Source of the DNA: Pseudomonadota bacterium
GTDB taxonomy: Bacteria; Pseudomonadota; Alphaproteobacteria; Caulobacterales; Caulobacteraceae
Length of the DNA stretch: 29,263 bases
Direction: 5' to 3'
Assembly: GCA_023424215.1 (NCBI GenBank)
Contig: JAFAEC010000070.1
Span: forward strand, 1-29,263
The notes under the pieces are model-generated. The model was not told the origin of the DNA, did no database searches, and saw only the letters and a list, made by a program, of their open reading frames with translations. Positions 22,603 to 29,263 of the stretch are shown piece by piece; within the stretch, counting starts at the first letter, position 1, and every line of letters begins with the position of its first letter. The translations under genes were made by a program, and so were the position numbers.

Positions 22603-22705
22603 CCTCCCCCGCAGGGGAGGGGGACCACGCGAAGCGTGGTGGAGGGGGTTCAGCCCTCCGCGCCCCCGCCACCGCGTCGCGGTTCCCCTCCCCCTGCGGG
22701 GGAGG
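22603..22705. repeat. REP/BIME-like palindromic repeat running into the trmJ 3' end
   Basis: Three stem-forming parts are visible: CCTCCCC-CGCA-GGGGAGG (22603-22620), ACCACGC-GAA-GCGTGGT (22624-22640), and CCTCCCCC-TGC-GGGGGAGG (22687-22705), the last nearly the same as the first. This is the intergenic palindrome style that I recall as frequent in Caulobacter and relatives; copy number cannot be tested in one window. It lies between the converging cobB and trmJ genes and may terminate transcription from both sides. Its right half is inside the trmJ reading frame. Confidence 0.75.
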
Positions 22706-23465
22706 ATTTCCTCGCCGCCAGCTTCTCCAGCAGACGACCCCGCCCCTTCGCCAGCGCGTGGATCACGCCGCGGAAGGTCGCCACCTCCTGTTCGCTGAAG
22801 GCGGCGCGACCCAGCATCACCCGCAGGTTCTGGCTCATCGACGGCTTCTTCTCCGGCGGATGGAAGAAGCCGCCCGCGTCGAGTTCCGCCTCCAGATGCT
22901 CGTACATGCCGAGCAGCAGGGCGTTCGAAGCCGGCGGCGCGCCCTCGCGGAACTTCGGCGGCGGGGCGTCGAGGATCAGCGTGCGCCACTCATAGGCGTT
23001 GATCGCCACCGCCTGCGCCAGGTTCAGGGAATGATGCCGCGGGTCGATCGGGATCGTGACGATGCCGGCCGTCAGGGCGATGTCGGTGGTCTCCAGCCCG
23101 GCCCGCTCGCCGCCGAACAGCAGGCCGACCTTCAGGCCCGAGGCGGCGTCGTCGTACAGCAGCCGCGCGCTCTCCCGCGGCGTGCGCACCGGCATCCGCG
23201 TCTCGCGCGGCCGGGCGGTGGTGGCGAAGACGGTGGTCAGGTCGGCGATGGCCTCGGCGACGCTGTCGAAGACCCGGATCCCCTCCAGCACCCAGTCGGC
23301 GCCCGACGCCGCGGCCCAGGCGCGGTCCTGGGGCCAGCCGTCGCGCGGGCTCACCAGTCGCAGCTCGGACAGGCCGAAATTGGCCATCACCCGCGCCACC
23401 GCGCCGATGTTGTCGGCCAGCTGGGGCTTGTCGAGGATGACGACGGGAGGAAGGGGCTCGGACAT
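22650..23465 (-). CDS. trmJ: tRNA (cytidine/uridine-2'-O-)-methyltransferase TrmJ
   Basis: A SPOUT-class methyltransferase that puts a 2'-O-methyl group on position 32 of tRNAs using S-adenosylmethionine. The trefoil-knot motifs are present: VVILDKPQLADNIGAVARVMANFGL near the N-terminus, LVSPRDGWP, LLFGGERAGL (about 114-123), and VTIPIDP then SLNLAQAVAINAYEW. The C-terminal helices bear MSQNLRVMLGRAAF, the dimerisation extension of TrmJ. The length is 271, with the last ~18 residues (Gly/Pro/Arg-rich) encoded by an intergenic-type palindromic repeat, so this tail is unlikely to be ancestral. The ATG at 23465 begins the conserved N-terminus. The TPR-sulfotransferase gene lies 9 bases upstream on the same strand. 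Confidence 0.92.
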   Translation of the reverse strand: MSEPLPPVVILDKPQLADNIGAVARVMANFGLSELRLVSPRDGWPQDRAWAAASGADWVLEGIRVFDSVAEAIADLTTVFATTARPRETRMPVRTPRESARLLYDDAASGLKVGLLFGGERAGLETTDIALTAGIVTIPIDPRHHSLNLAQAVAINAYEWRTLILDAPPPKFREGAPPASNALLLGMYEHLEAELDAGGFFHPPEKKPSMSQNLRVMLGRAAFSEQEVATFRGVIHALAKGRGRLLEKLAARKSSPAGGGEPRRGGGGAEG

Positions 23466-23474
23466 CGGGCCTGA

Positions 23475-24938
23475 CTAGCCCTCCGCCTCCCCCGGCGGAA
23501 GCCCGAGCATCGTCCGCACCGGACCGAGATGCCGCGCGTAGTTCCGCCAGCGTCCCGACGACCGCCGATACAACGGCTCGCGCACCTGCCAGACGCTGGC
23601 CGTCCGCACCCCCGTCCCGGCCGCCCGGAAGTCCAGCACCGCCGCCTCCCAGCCCAGCCCGAGGCGCCGCAGGAGATCTTCCAGCACCGGCCGCGGCTCG
23701 ACCACCAGCCGGTCGTAGTCGACCTCCACGATGTCCGGATAGAGCGCCTTCCAGTGCGCCATCAGCCGGTCGTGCTGGAGCAGCCAGTGGGCCATGTCCT
23801 CGAGGTCCAGCGCCTGCGGCATGGACCGGTCCAGGTGCAGGAACCAGTTGGACAGGATCACGTCCAGCGGCGCACGCACCGTGTGCACGATGCGGGCGTC
23901 CGGGAACATCGCCTTGATCAGGCCGATGTGCAGGAAGTTGTCCGGCCGCTTGTCGGTGACCCCGTCCGCACCGGGCCGCGCCGCGCGCAGACCGTCGAGA
24001 TAGAGCCCCCGCGCCTGCCGGGCGATCTCCGCCGCCTCGGGCCCCGCCAGCGCCTCCGGATAGGACCGGATGCGCCCCGCCAGCGCCGGGACGAGGCCCA
24101 GTTCGCCGCCCGGCGTGACCCGGCTGTGCCGCGCCAGCATCTGCTCGACCAGCGTCGAGCCGGACCGGAACAGGCCGCACACGAACACTGGGCCCGCCTC
24201 CCCGCCCGAATCCGCTCGCGCCGGCTGCGGAAAGGCGGCGATCAGCCGGTCGACGAAGGCCTCCTGCGCCGACCGGTCGTAGCGCACCGCGGGTTCGGCC
24301 GCCCGGCTCGCCGCGTTGGCCGCGCCATACGCCGCGAACGCCGCGTCGTAGTCGCCCGCCGCGTCCAGCGCCCGCCCGAGGGCGAAGCCCAGCTCGGCCT
24401 GCGCCCCGACGCTCCGCCCCGGTGCGTCCAGCGCCGCCCGAAGCCGCCCGATCACCGGATCGTCCGCGCCCTCCGGCCGGTGCAGCCCCGCCAGCCGGGC
24501 CAGCGCCACGGCGTCGCCCGGCTCCACCTCGAGCGCCCGCTCGTACGCCGCCCTCGCCGCCTCGCGCCGCCCGAGATCCTCATGCAGGTTGCCGAGATTC
24601 AGCAGCGCCGGCAGGTAGTCGGGTCTCATCGCCAGCGCCGCGGCCAGCTCCGCCTCGGCCAGCTCGTGTCGCCCCAGGTCGTCGGTCAGGATCACGGCCC
24701 GGTTCAGCCGCACCTCTTCGGGTCCGCTCACGCCGCGCCGCAGCGCCTCGTCGTAAGCGTCCAGCGCCGCCTCGAACCGCCCGCAGGCCCTTTCCATCAG
24801 GGCCAGGTTGTACCAGCTGTCCGGCAGGTCCGGCAGGAGCCCCAGCAGTCGCCGGTAAGCCGCCGCCGCCTCGGCCGCCCGCCCCTCGGCGCGCAGCTGC
24901 GAGGCCAGCGCCATCAGCTGCTCCGGAGACGGGTTCAA
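23475..24938 (-). CDS. TPR-repeat sulfotransferase family protein
   Basis: A 487-residue protein with an N-terminal TPR array (about residues 8-145; helix pairs such as LPDSWYNLALMERACGRFEA and PALLNLGNLHEDLGRREAAR) and a C-terminal PAPS-dependent sulfotransferase domain (about 250-480). The 5'-phosphosulfate loop is GLFRSGSTLVEQML (255-268) and the 3'-phosphate motif is VHTVRAPLDVILSNWF (351-366). Such TPR-sulfotransferases are common in Caulobacterales and most have no known acceptor; protein, polysaccharide or lipid sulfation are all possible. No signal peptide is seen. The start is a TTG at 24938, four bases after the stop of the upstream gene; GAGGA lies at the right distance. An ATG at 24914 is a shorter alternative. 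Confidence 0.88.
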   Translation of the reverse strand: MNPSPEQLMALASQLRAEGRAAEAAAAYRRLLGLLPDLPDSWYNLALMERACGRFEAALDAYDEALRRGVSGPEEVRLNRAVILTDDLGRHELAEAELAAALAMRPDYLPALLNLGNLHEDLGRREAARAAYERALEVEPGDAVALARLAGLHRPEGADDPVIGRLRAALDAPGRSVGAQAELGFALGRALDAAGDYDAAFAAYGAANAASRAAEPAVRYDRSAQEAFVDRLIAAFPQPARADSGGEAGPVFVCGLFRSGSTLVEQMLARHSRVTPGGELGLVPALAGRIRSYPEALAGPEAAEIARQARGLYLDGLRAARPGADGVTDKRPDNFLHIGLIKAMFPDARIVHTVRAPLDVILSNWFLHLDRSMPQALDLEDMAHWLLQHDRLMAHWKALYPDIVEVDYDRLVVEPRPVLEDLLRRLGLGWEAAVLDFRAAGTGVRTASVWQVREPLYRRSSGRWRNYARHLGPVRTMLGLPPGEAEG

Positions 24939-24942
24939 CCCG

Positions 24943-25971
24943 TCAGTCCTCGCCGTACATGGCCAGCCACGGATCGGCCGTTCCGGCCTCGACCTCGGCC
25001 ACCTTCACCTTCGGCCAGCCGATCTCATCATCCGCGGAGTCCCGCCACGCCAGCACGATCAGGTCGCGCAGCTCCGAAGCGCCCGCGGCCAGCCGGCCGA
25101 GGGCGAAGTCCCGCCCGCGCGCGTCGCCTTCGGCGAAGCCGCCGGCCTTCTCCAGCCGATAGAAGGGCAGCACCTCGGCCAGCGTGGTCTTCAGGTAGGC
25201 CGGCACCCGCGCCCGCAGGTCGAAGCCGTCCAGCGCCGGGGCAGCCATGGCCGCCTCGACCGCGTCCAGCCGGGCGACCCGCGCCGTGAAGGCCCCCTCG
25301 AAGGCGCCGTGCGTCTGGCGCGAGGTGGTGAAGCCCTCGGGGTTCGGGGTGTTGCGATTCCAGCCGTTGTAGTGGATCGTGGTGTGGTGCGGCTGGGCCC
25401 CGTCGCCGACGTAGTGTCCCAGAGAGCCCGCGTCTCGCAGGATCAGGGCCTCGCGCCGCAGCCGGTCCTCGCGGTACCAGGCCCGCTTGCCCGGATCGGT
25501 CTCGCGGGCCTCGGCGGCGTGCAGCACCCGCCAGGTGGCGAAGTCGCGCACCAGCTGCTGGTAGCCGTCCATGATGGCGTAGGGCAGGTAGCCGGCGTCG
25601 TCGACGTCCAGCCCCGCCGTCGTCAGCGCCGCGTCGTACTCCGACTTCAGCCGGGGCAGGGCGTCGATCGACATGCCGCGCGCGTCCATCACCCGGCCCT
25701 GGTCGTCCATGTCGATGAAGTGGGCGGTGTCGCGCTCGCGGTCGTGCGGCTGGCCCCCGCCCTTGGTGCGGTCCGGTTCGCGCGACAGTTCGCCGATCTC
25801 GGCCGCCGCGCCCGGCGTGCGCAGGAAGGCCGGCAGTTCATCCGGCAGGGCCCGCACCGCCGCCACCCCGATCAGCCGGTGCCCCGTATTGCCCCAGGCC
25901 GAAACGGCGGCGGGAACGGCGGCGACCGCCACGGCGCAGACGGCGGCGGCGGCGAGGGCGAGGCGTTTCAT
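24943..25971 (-). CDS. Exported zinc-dependent phospholipase C / S1-P1 nuclease superfamily protein
   Basis: A 342-residue exported enzyme with a signal peptide cut before Trp26 (VSA/WGNTGHR). As in the superfamily, the mature N-terminal Trp and His31 are zinc ligands. Further ligands are Asp67, His84 (DTAHFID), and His186, Asp190 and His196 (GHYVGDGAQPHH). The last pair is His221 and Glu225 (THGAFEG). S1/P1 nucleases use Asp at that last place, while Bacillus-type phospholipase C uses Glu, so the metal set favours a phospholipase C-like reading, with a nuclease still possible. The frame stays open far upstream but that part is antisense to or outside the gene. It is followed by the TPR-sulfotransferase with a gap of four bases. 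Confidence 0.82.
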   Translation of the reverse strand: MKRLALAAAAVCAVAVAAVPAAVSAWGNTGHRLIGVAAVRALPDELPAFLRTPGAAAEIGELSREPDRTKGGGQPHDRERDTAHFIDMDDQGRVMDARGMSIDALPRLKSEYDAALTTAGLDVDDAGYLPYAIMDGYQQLVRDFATWRVLHAAEARETDPGKRAWYREDRLRREALILRDAGSLGHYVGDGAQPHHTTIHYNGWNRNTPNPEGFTTSRQTHGAFEGAFTARVARLDAVEAAMAAPALDGFDLRARVPAYLKTTLAEVLPFYRLEKAGGFAEGDARGRDFALGRLAAGASELRDLIVLAWRDSADDEIGWPKVKVAEVEAGTADPWLAMYGED

Positions 25972-26000
25972 GGACGGACTCCGGCGGAAGATGTTCCGCC

Positions 26001-26585
26001 TTAGACGATCCCGAAGGCGTCCTCCACCCGCGCGATCCACGCCCGCACCGCCGGGTACGGCTCGAGGTCGAAGCCGCCTTCCGGCGCGACCCGCGTGTAG
26101 GCGACCAGGGACAGGTCGGCGATCGTCGGCCGGTCTCCCGCCAGCCAGTCCGCCTGCGCCAGCGCCGCCTCCATCCGCGCCAGCGCCGCGTGGCCGCGCT
26201 CGATCAGCCGCGGCTCGATCTCGTCCGCCGCCTTGCCGCCCAGCGTCCGCTGGAAGCGGGCCACGGCGACGTATGGCTCGTGGCTGTACTGCTCCCAGAA
26301 CAGCCACTCGAACATCTTCGCCCGTGCGAACGGGTCCGCCGGAATCCACTCCGAGCCTTCGGCCATGTGGACAAGTATGGCGTTCGACTGGGCCAGCGAC
26401 CGACCGTCGGCCAGCACCGCCGTGGGCAGCTGTCCGGCCGGATTCATCTTGAGGAATTCTGGGGTCCGGGTCGCGCCGGACATGACGTCGGTCTCGATCC
26501 ACTGATAATCCAGCCCGAGACGATCCAGCAACCAGCGAACCTTCAAACAGTTTCCCGAGCGAATATCGCCATAGACAGTAAGCAT
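26001..26585 (-). CDS. Glutathione S-transferase family protein
   Basis: A 194-residue cytoplasmic GST. The thioredoxin-like N-terminal domain has LTVYGDIRSGNCLKVRWLL (2-20) with a Ser or Cys as likely glutathione activator, NPAGQLPTAVLADG with the cis-Pro, and the Glu/Gln-Ser pair of LAQSNAILVHMA. The helical C-terminal domain includes MFEWLFWEQYSHEP and LAGDRPTIADLSLVAYTRV, which carries the N-capping box. The substrate is unknown. The ATG at 26585 (MLTVYG) is used since the fold begins there; an upstream ATG at 26633 would add 16 unconserved residues. No ribosome site precedes it, and a TATGCT sits at the right distance for a leaderless mRNA. Confidence 0.92.
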   Translation of the reverse strand: MLTVYGDIRSGNCLKVRWLLDRLGLDYQWIETDVMSGATRTPEFLKMNPAGQLPTAVLADGRSLAQSNAILVHMAEGSEWIPADPFARAKMFEWLFWEQYSHEPYVAVARFQRTLGGKAADEIEPRLIERGHAALARMEAALAQADWLAGDRPTIADLSLVAYTRVAPEGGFDLEPYPAVRAWIARVEDAFGIV

Positions 26586-26793
26586 CGCGCGCCAGCATAG
26601 AGTTTCTGATCTGCGAATACAGCTATCAGACATCGTGGCGGTTGCCGACGGGGATTCCGCTCATCCTTCGCCAAGGCCAGCTTATCCACCGTTGGACCGG
26701 ACAGGAGGTCGCAGCCGGTCCCGCATGGCTGGATTTCGACACATTCCAGCGGCACAAGCGGCCCCGCCGGACGCGTCAGGGGCCGGTGATTCC

Positions 26794-27420
26794 GTGAGTC
26801 ATCGCATGTTCGGCACCGCCGCTGCGCTCGCCCTCGTCTGGGCGTTGGCCTTCCCCGCCCAAGCGGCGGTTTCCGGAGAACCGGTGTCCTACCAAACCGC
26901 TGTCGCCAGCGGTCTGGGCGCTGAACCAACGACCCCGTCCGACGAAGGTTCCGCCAGCGACGCCGAACTGACGGCCGACGCCCGCGCCCTGCTGGAAGCC
27001 GATCCGCGCTGGAACGCCCGGGTCAACCTCTACCATGCGGGCGGCGGCGGAGCGACCGGCAACGACAGTCTCGGCTGCCGGCCGATCCCGATGCGCACGG
27101 TCGCGGTCGACCCGCGCTACATCCCGCGCCGCACCCGCCTGTTCATCCCCGAGACGGTCGGCATGCGCATGCCCGACGGCACGATCCACGACGGCTACTG
27201 GTACGCCTCCGACACCGGCGGCGCCATCAAGGGCCAGAAGATCGATCTCTACACCGGCCACGGCCGCGGCTCGATGCAGCCGGCCATGCGCTTCAACCAG
27301 GATCGCGTCTCCATCGTCGACGCCGGCCGCTTCGACGGCTGCCCGCCGTCCTGGGACCGCGTCCCCAGCCAGGCCACGCTGATGGCCTCGGCCCAGACCA
27401 CCTCGGCCGGCTCGAACTAG
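26794..27420 (+). CDS. Secreted 3D-domain protein (MltA/RlpA-like fold)
   Basis: A 208-residue exported protein with a C-terminal 3D domain, the double-psi barrel named for three conserved Asp, found in MltA-type lytic transglycosylases and Bacillus cell-wall enzymes. The motif is clear: VAVDPRYIPRRTRLFIPE (first Asp), then WYASDTGGAIKGQKIDLYTGHG (second and third). It likely acts on peptidoglycan in the periplasm. The signal peptide (SHRMFGTAAALALVWALAFPAQA) is complete only with the GTG start at 26794, which gives it a positive N-terminus; ATG 26806 or GTG 26635 are alternatives. The gene is divergent from the GST gene. Confidence 0.82.
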   Translation: MSHRMFGTAAALALVWALAFPAQAAVSGEPVSYQTAVASGLGAEPTTPSDEGSASDAELTADARALLEADPRWNARVNLYHAGGGGATGNDSLGCRPIPMRTVAVDPRYIPRRTRLFIPETVGMRMPDGTIHDGYWYASDTGGAIKGQKIDLYTGHGRGSMQPAMRFNQDRVSIVDAGRFDGCPPSWDRVPSQATLMASAQTTSAGSN

Positions 27421-27435
27421 AGCCGACTTCGCAGA

Positions 27436-27463
27436 TTGATGTTCGGTTAAACCGCGCTAGGCT
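27436..27463 (+). promoter_or_regulatory. Promoter with CtrA-like box upstream of the 226-residue secreted protein gene
   Basis: TTGATG (27436-27441), a 16-base spacer and TAGGCT (27458-27463, within GCTAGGCT) resemble a housekeeping promoter. TTGA (27436-27439), seven bases and TTAAAC (27447-27452) also match the CtrA site TTAA-N7-TTAAC with one mismatch in the first half, the same position as in the fliI box. The gene starts 24 bases downstream, after AGGAGG. Confidence 0.4.
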
Positions 27464-27487
27464 CCGCCTCTTCATGAGGAGGGGCCC

Positions 27488-28168
27488 ATGAAACTCGCCA
27501 GCATCGTCGCCGCCGTCGCCGTTGCGACCGTCGTTCCCGCCGCCGCGCAGGATGCGGCGCCCATGACCGACCGCACCGAGCGGATCGGCCTCGAGGGCCG
27601 GCGTGGGCCCAGCCTGTTCCGCCCTGGCTTCGCGATCGGGGAGTATGCAGGTTCGGTCAGCTCGCGCGGCTCCAGCACCCGCCTGCCATGGCAGTCGCGG
27701 GACATGGCCCGGGCCGAGTTCGACATCTCCGGCCCCTCGCTGGGCGAGGTCCGCGGCGACTGCGGCGGCGGGCAGAGCCATCGCCAGATCCTCTGGATTA
27801 CCTTCGACCGCGAAACCCTCAGCTACGAGTGCGAGTACGCCGGCGCCGCGCCGGCGGGCGCCCGCCTGACCCTCGCCTTGGCCCGCGGCAGCCTGTTCGC
27901 GCGTCTGCAGCAGCCCCAGCGCGCCGGCGAGATGACCTGGGGCGACGCCGTCTACCGGGTCGAGACCCGGCGCGTCGGCGGCCTGCCGTGGGGCGGCGGC
28001 CGGGTCATGGGATATGTATTCAGCCGCGACGGCGTCGATGTCGGCGGCGTCGACCTGAACGGCCTGCGCCCCACCTTCTACCTGCCGCCGGCCGGCTCGC
28101 CGGATCGCGACGCGGCCGCCGTGCTGGCGGTCAGCCTGTTCGCCTTCCAGGACCCGGCCAATCGCTGA
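27488..28168 (+). CDS. Predicted secreted protein of unknown function
   Basis: A 226-residue protein with a cleavable signal peptide (KLASIVAAVAVATVVPAAAQ). The mature part is beta-rich, with two Cys (GDCGGGQ and YECEYAG) that may form a disulfide, and stretches such as GRRGPSLFRPGFAIGEYAGS, RAEFDISGPSLGEVRGDC and VGGVDLNGLRPTFYLPP. I recognise no family. The start at 27488 is supported by a strong AGGAGGGG nine bases upstream and by the signal peptide. A candidate CtrA-like site lies in its promoter. The stop is three bases from the convergent DUF962 gene. Confidence 0.72.
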   Translation: MKLASIVAAVAVATVVPAAAQDAAPMTDRTERIGLEGRRGPSLFRPGFAIGEYAGSVSSRGSSTRLPWQSRDMARAEFDISGPSLGEVRGDCGGGQSHRQILWITFDRETLSYECEYAGAAPAGARLTLALARGSLFARLQQPQRAGEMTWGDAVYRVETRRVGGLPWGGGRVMGYVFSRDGVDVGGVDLNGLRPTFYLPPAGSPDRDAAAVLAVSLFAFQDPANR

Positions 28169-28171
28169 CGC

Positions 28172-28495
28172 TCAGAACCGGCGCTTGCCGCTGACCGTTT
28201 CGAAGAACATCCGCCAGTCGCCCATCAGGCTCCACAGCGGATAGCGGAAGGTGGCCGGCCGGTTCTTCTCGAAGAAGAAATGCCCCACCCAGGCGAAGCC
28301 GTACCCGATGACCGGCATGGCCAGCAGCCACCACGGGTTCAGCGTCACGATCGCCGCGACCAGCGCCACCAGCACCAGCCCCGACCCGACCACATGGATG
28401 CGCCGGCACGCCCGGTTGGAGTGCTCGTGGATGTAGTAGGGATAGAAGGCTTCGAAACTCTGGAAGCGTCCGCCCGCCGGCTCTTGGGAGGTCAT
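28172..28495 (-). CDS. DUF962/Mpo1-like membrane protein
   Basis: A 107-residue membrane protein of the DUF962 family. It has the family His-rich opening FEAFYPYYIHEHSNRACRRIHVVG and two hydrophobic segments, GLVLVALVAAIVTLNPWWLLA and MPVIGYGFAWVGHFFFE, followed by RPATFRYPLWSLMGDWRMF. The yeast relative Mpo1 is an iron-dependent dioxygenase in the alpha-oxidation of 2-hydroxy fatty acids, and the spaced His residues could bind iron here. The activity of bacterial members is not established. The start is the ATG at 28495; upstream codons are Arg-rich and unconserved. Confidence 0.88.
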   Translation of the reverse strand: MTSQEPAGGRFQSFEAFYPYYIHEHSNRACRRIHVVGSGLVLVALVAAIVTLNPWWLLAMPVIGYGFAWVGHFFFEKNRPATFRYPLWSLMGDWRMFFETVSGKRRF

Positions 28496-28590
28496 GTCGG
28501 AACGATGACTCCGCCGCTCGCAGGGAGCAAGCCGCCGCGACCTGCGAACCAACCCGCCGCTGCGTCGTTGTCCTCGCGGAGGAGTCCGCC

Positions 28591-29263
28591 ATGGCCCAGC
28601 ATCCGCACCCCGAACATTCCGGCGCCGCCATCGCCTCGCTCAAGGTCCAGCCCTACCAGTCGGCCGGTCTGGCGCTCACCTCGCCGGCCATAGACGCCGA
28701 CGGCTGGCTCTCCGCCGACCACGCCCGCGACGGCGACGACGAGTCTCCCGCCCTGTCCTGGCGCGGCCCGCCCGAGGTGGTCAGCTGGGCCTTGGTGGTC
28801 GAGGATCCCGACGCCCCGCGGGACGAGCCGGTGGTGCACTGGCTGGTCTGGAACATTCCGGGCAGCTGGACCGGCCTGCCCCGCGCCATGGCCAAGGAGG
28901 CCCGCCCCGACGGCGGCGCCGGCCCGGTTCAGGGCCTCAACAGCCACGGCGCCCCCGGCTGGATGGGCATGGCCCCGCCGCCGGGCCACGGCCCGCACCG
29001 CTATTACTTCCAGCTGTTCGGTCTCGATCGTGAACTCGATCTCCTGCCCGAGACGCCGCTGGCCGAGTTCGTCAACGTGCTGAAGGGCTGCACCCTCGCC
29101 AAGGCCGAACTGGTCGGCCGGTACGAGACCCCGGACCCCATCGCCGACGCGCCCTCGCCGGCCCGGACCGGCGCCTACGGCCGCGCCGGGGACACGGCCC
29201 CCGACCCGACCGCGGCGGAAACGGCCGCCGGGCGCGGCGGCCTGGACCGGGACGATCCGGACC
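28591..29263 (+). CDS. YbhB/YbcL-type PEBP (Raf kinase inhibitor-like) protein, 3' truncated
   Basis: About 224 residues are visible before the window ends, in an open frame with no stop. Phosphatidylethanolamine-binding protein marks are LVVEDPDAPRDEP, VVHWLVWNIP, and the GAPGWMGMAPPPGHGPHRYYF segment, which builds the anion-binding pocket. The PEBP core ends around residue 190, and the visible tail (DAPSPARTGAYGRAGDTAPD and beyond) is Ala/Pro/Gly-rich, so the end is probably close. The function in bacteria is unclear; binding of small anions is likely. No signal peptide is seen, unlike YbcL of E. coli, so a cytoplasmic location like YbhB is expected. GGAGG precedes the ATG. Confidence 0.9.
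   Translation, partial: MAQHPHPEHSGAAIASLKVQPYQSAGLALTSPAIDADGWLSADHARDGDDESPALSWRGPPEVVSWALVVEDPDAPRDEPVVHWLVWNIPGSWTGLPRAMAKEARPDGGAGPVQGLNSHGAPGWMGMAPPPGHGPHRYYFQLFGLDRELDLLPETPLAEFVNVLKGCTLAKAELVGRYETPDPIADAPSPARTGAYGRAGDTAPDPTAAETAAGRGGLDRDDPD

Noticed and set aside
22603..22705. CRISPR array or transposon end
   Set aside because: Only two similar palindromes, no regular spacers, no target-site duplication, and no transposase or cas genes nearby; a REP-like element explains it better.
23529..25289. 586-codon plus-strand open frame
   Set aside because: It is antisense to the TPR-sulfotransferase and phospholipase-like genes, is made almost only of Arg, Pro, Gly and His, and shows no motif.

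Overview
The window reads as a chromosomal stretch from a GC-rich alphaproteobacterium of the Caulobacterales, most likely Brevundimonas or a close relative. The evidence is a MucR/Ros regulator, DUF2336 proteins, a fliI-fliJ pair behind a near-consensus CtrA box, a perfect alphaproteobacterial LexA operator (GTTC-N7-GTTC), a Caulobacter-type -10 (GCTAGAAC), an S4 without the zinc cysteines, and many GTG/TTG starts and ATGA/GTGA overlaps. The genus call is inference. No integrase, transposase, tRNA, rRNA or CRISPR array was seen. Genes are packed tightly, no gap without a gene exceeds about 300 bases, and the window looks like ordinary core and near-core chromosome.

Layout, left to right. (1) 1-4456: a 5'-truncated Pro/Ala-rich gene overlapping a DUF2336 gene, a convergent mucR-like gene, a second DUF2336 gene, and cysK. 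(2) 4538-7446: flagellar export ATPase fliI with fliJ, followed by an overlapping lipoprotein-type GH10 xylanase. (3) 7459-9807: a CinA-type MoCF-domain gene divergent from sfsA-map, with only 23 bases between the start codons. (4) 9819-12156: a LexA box, then radC, a Tat-exported glycosylasparaginase-like gene and a GNAT gene, all overlapping. (5) 12214-14242: an IbaG-like BolA gene, a degenerate aldo/keto reductase, a CGFS monothiol glutaredoxin and a hot-dog thioesterase, which look like an iron-sulfur/iron-handling cluster. (6) 14252-17765: a lipoprotein, rpsD with a clear intrinsic terminator, a secreted MBL-fold hydrolase, Mn-type sodA and a second lipoprotein.

(7) 17762-21482: a minus-strand glutathione-dependent formaldehyde detoxification cluster in the order frmA, VOC protein, fghA, a 74-residue unknown and a DUF4350-type secreted protein, with a recognisable promoter and an inverted repeat in front of frmA. 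(8) 21519-24938: a small membrane protein coupled to a CobB-type sirtuin, a REP-like palindromic repeat that runs into the 3' end of trmJ, and a TPR-sulfotransferase. (9) 24943-29263: a zinc-dependent phospholipase C/S1-P1 nuclease family protein, a GST, a 3D-domain secreted protein, an unknown secreted protein behind a CtrA-like box, a DUF962 membrane protein, and a PEBP/YbhB protein cut by the window edge.

The most useful leads are the LexA box in front of radC, the aldo/keto reductase fold that has lost three of four catalytic residues between BolA and Grx4, the MucR homolog lacking the second half of its zinc site, the unstudied members of the formaldehyde cluster, and the repeat that supplies the C-terminus of TrmJ. 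No clearly new defence or mobile system was found.
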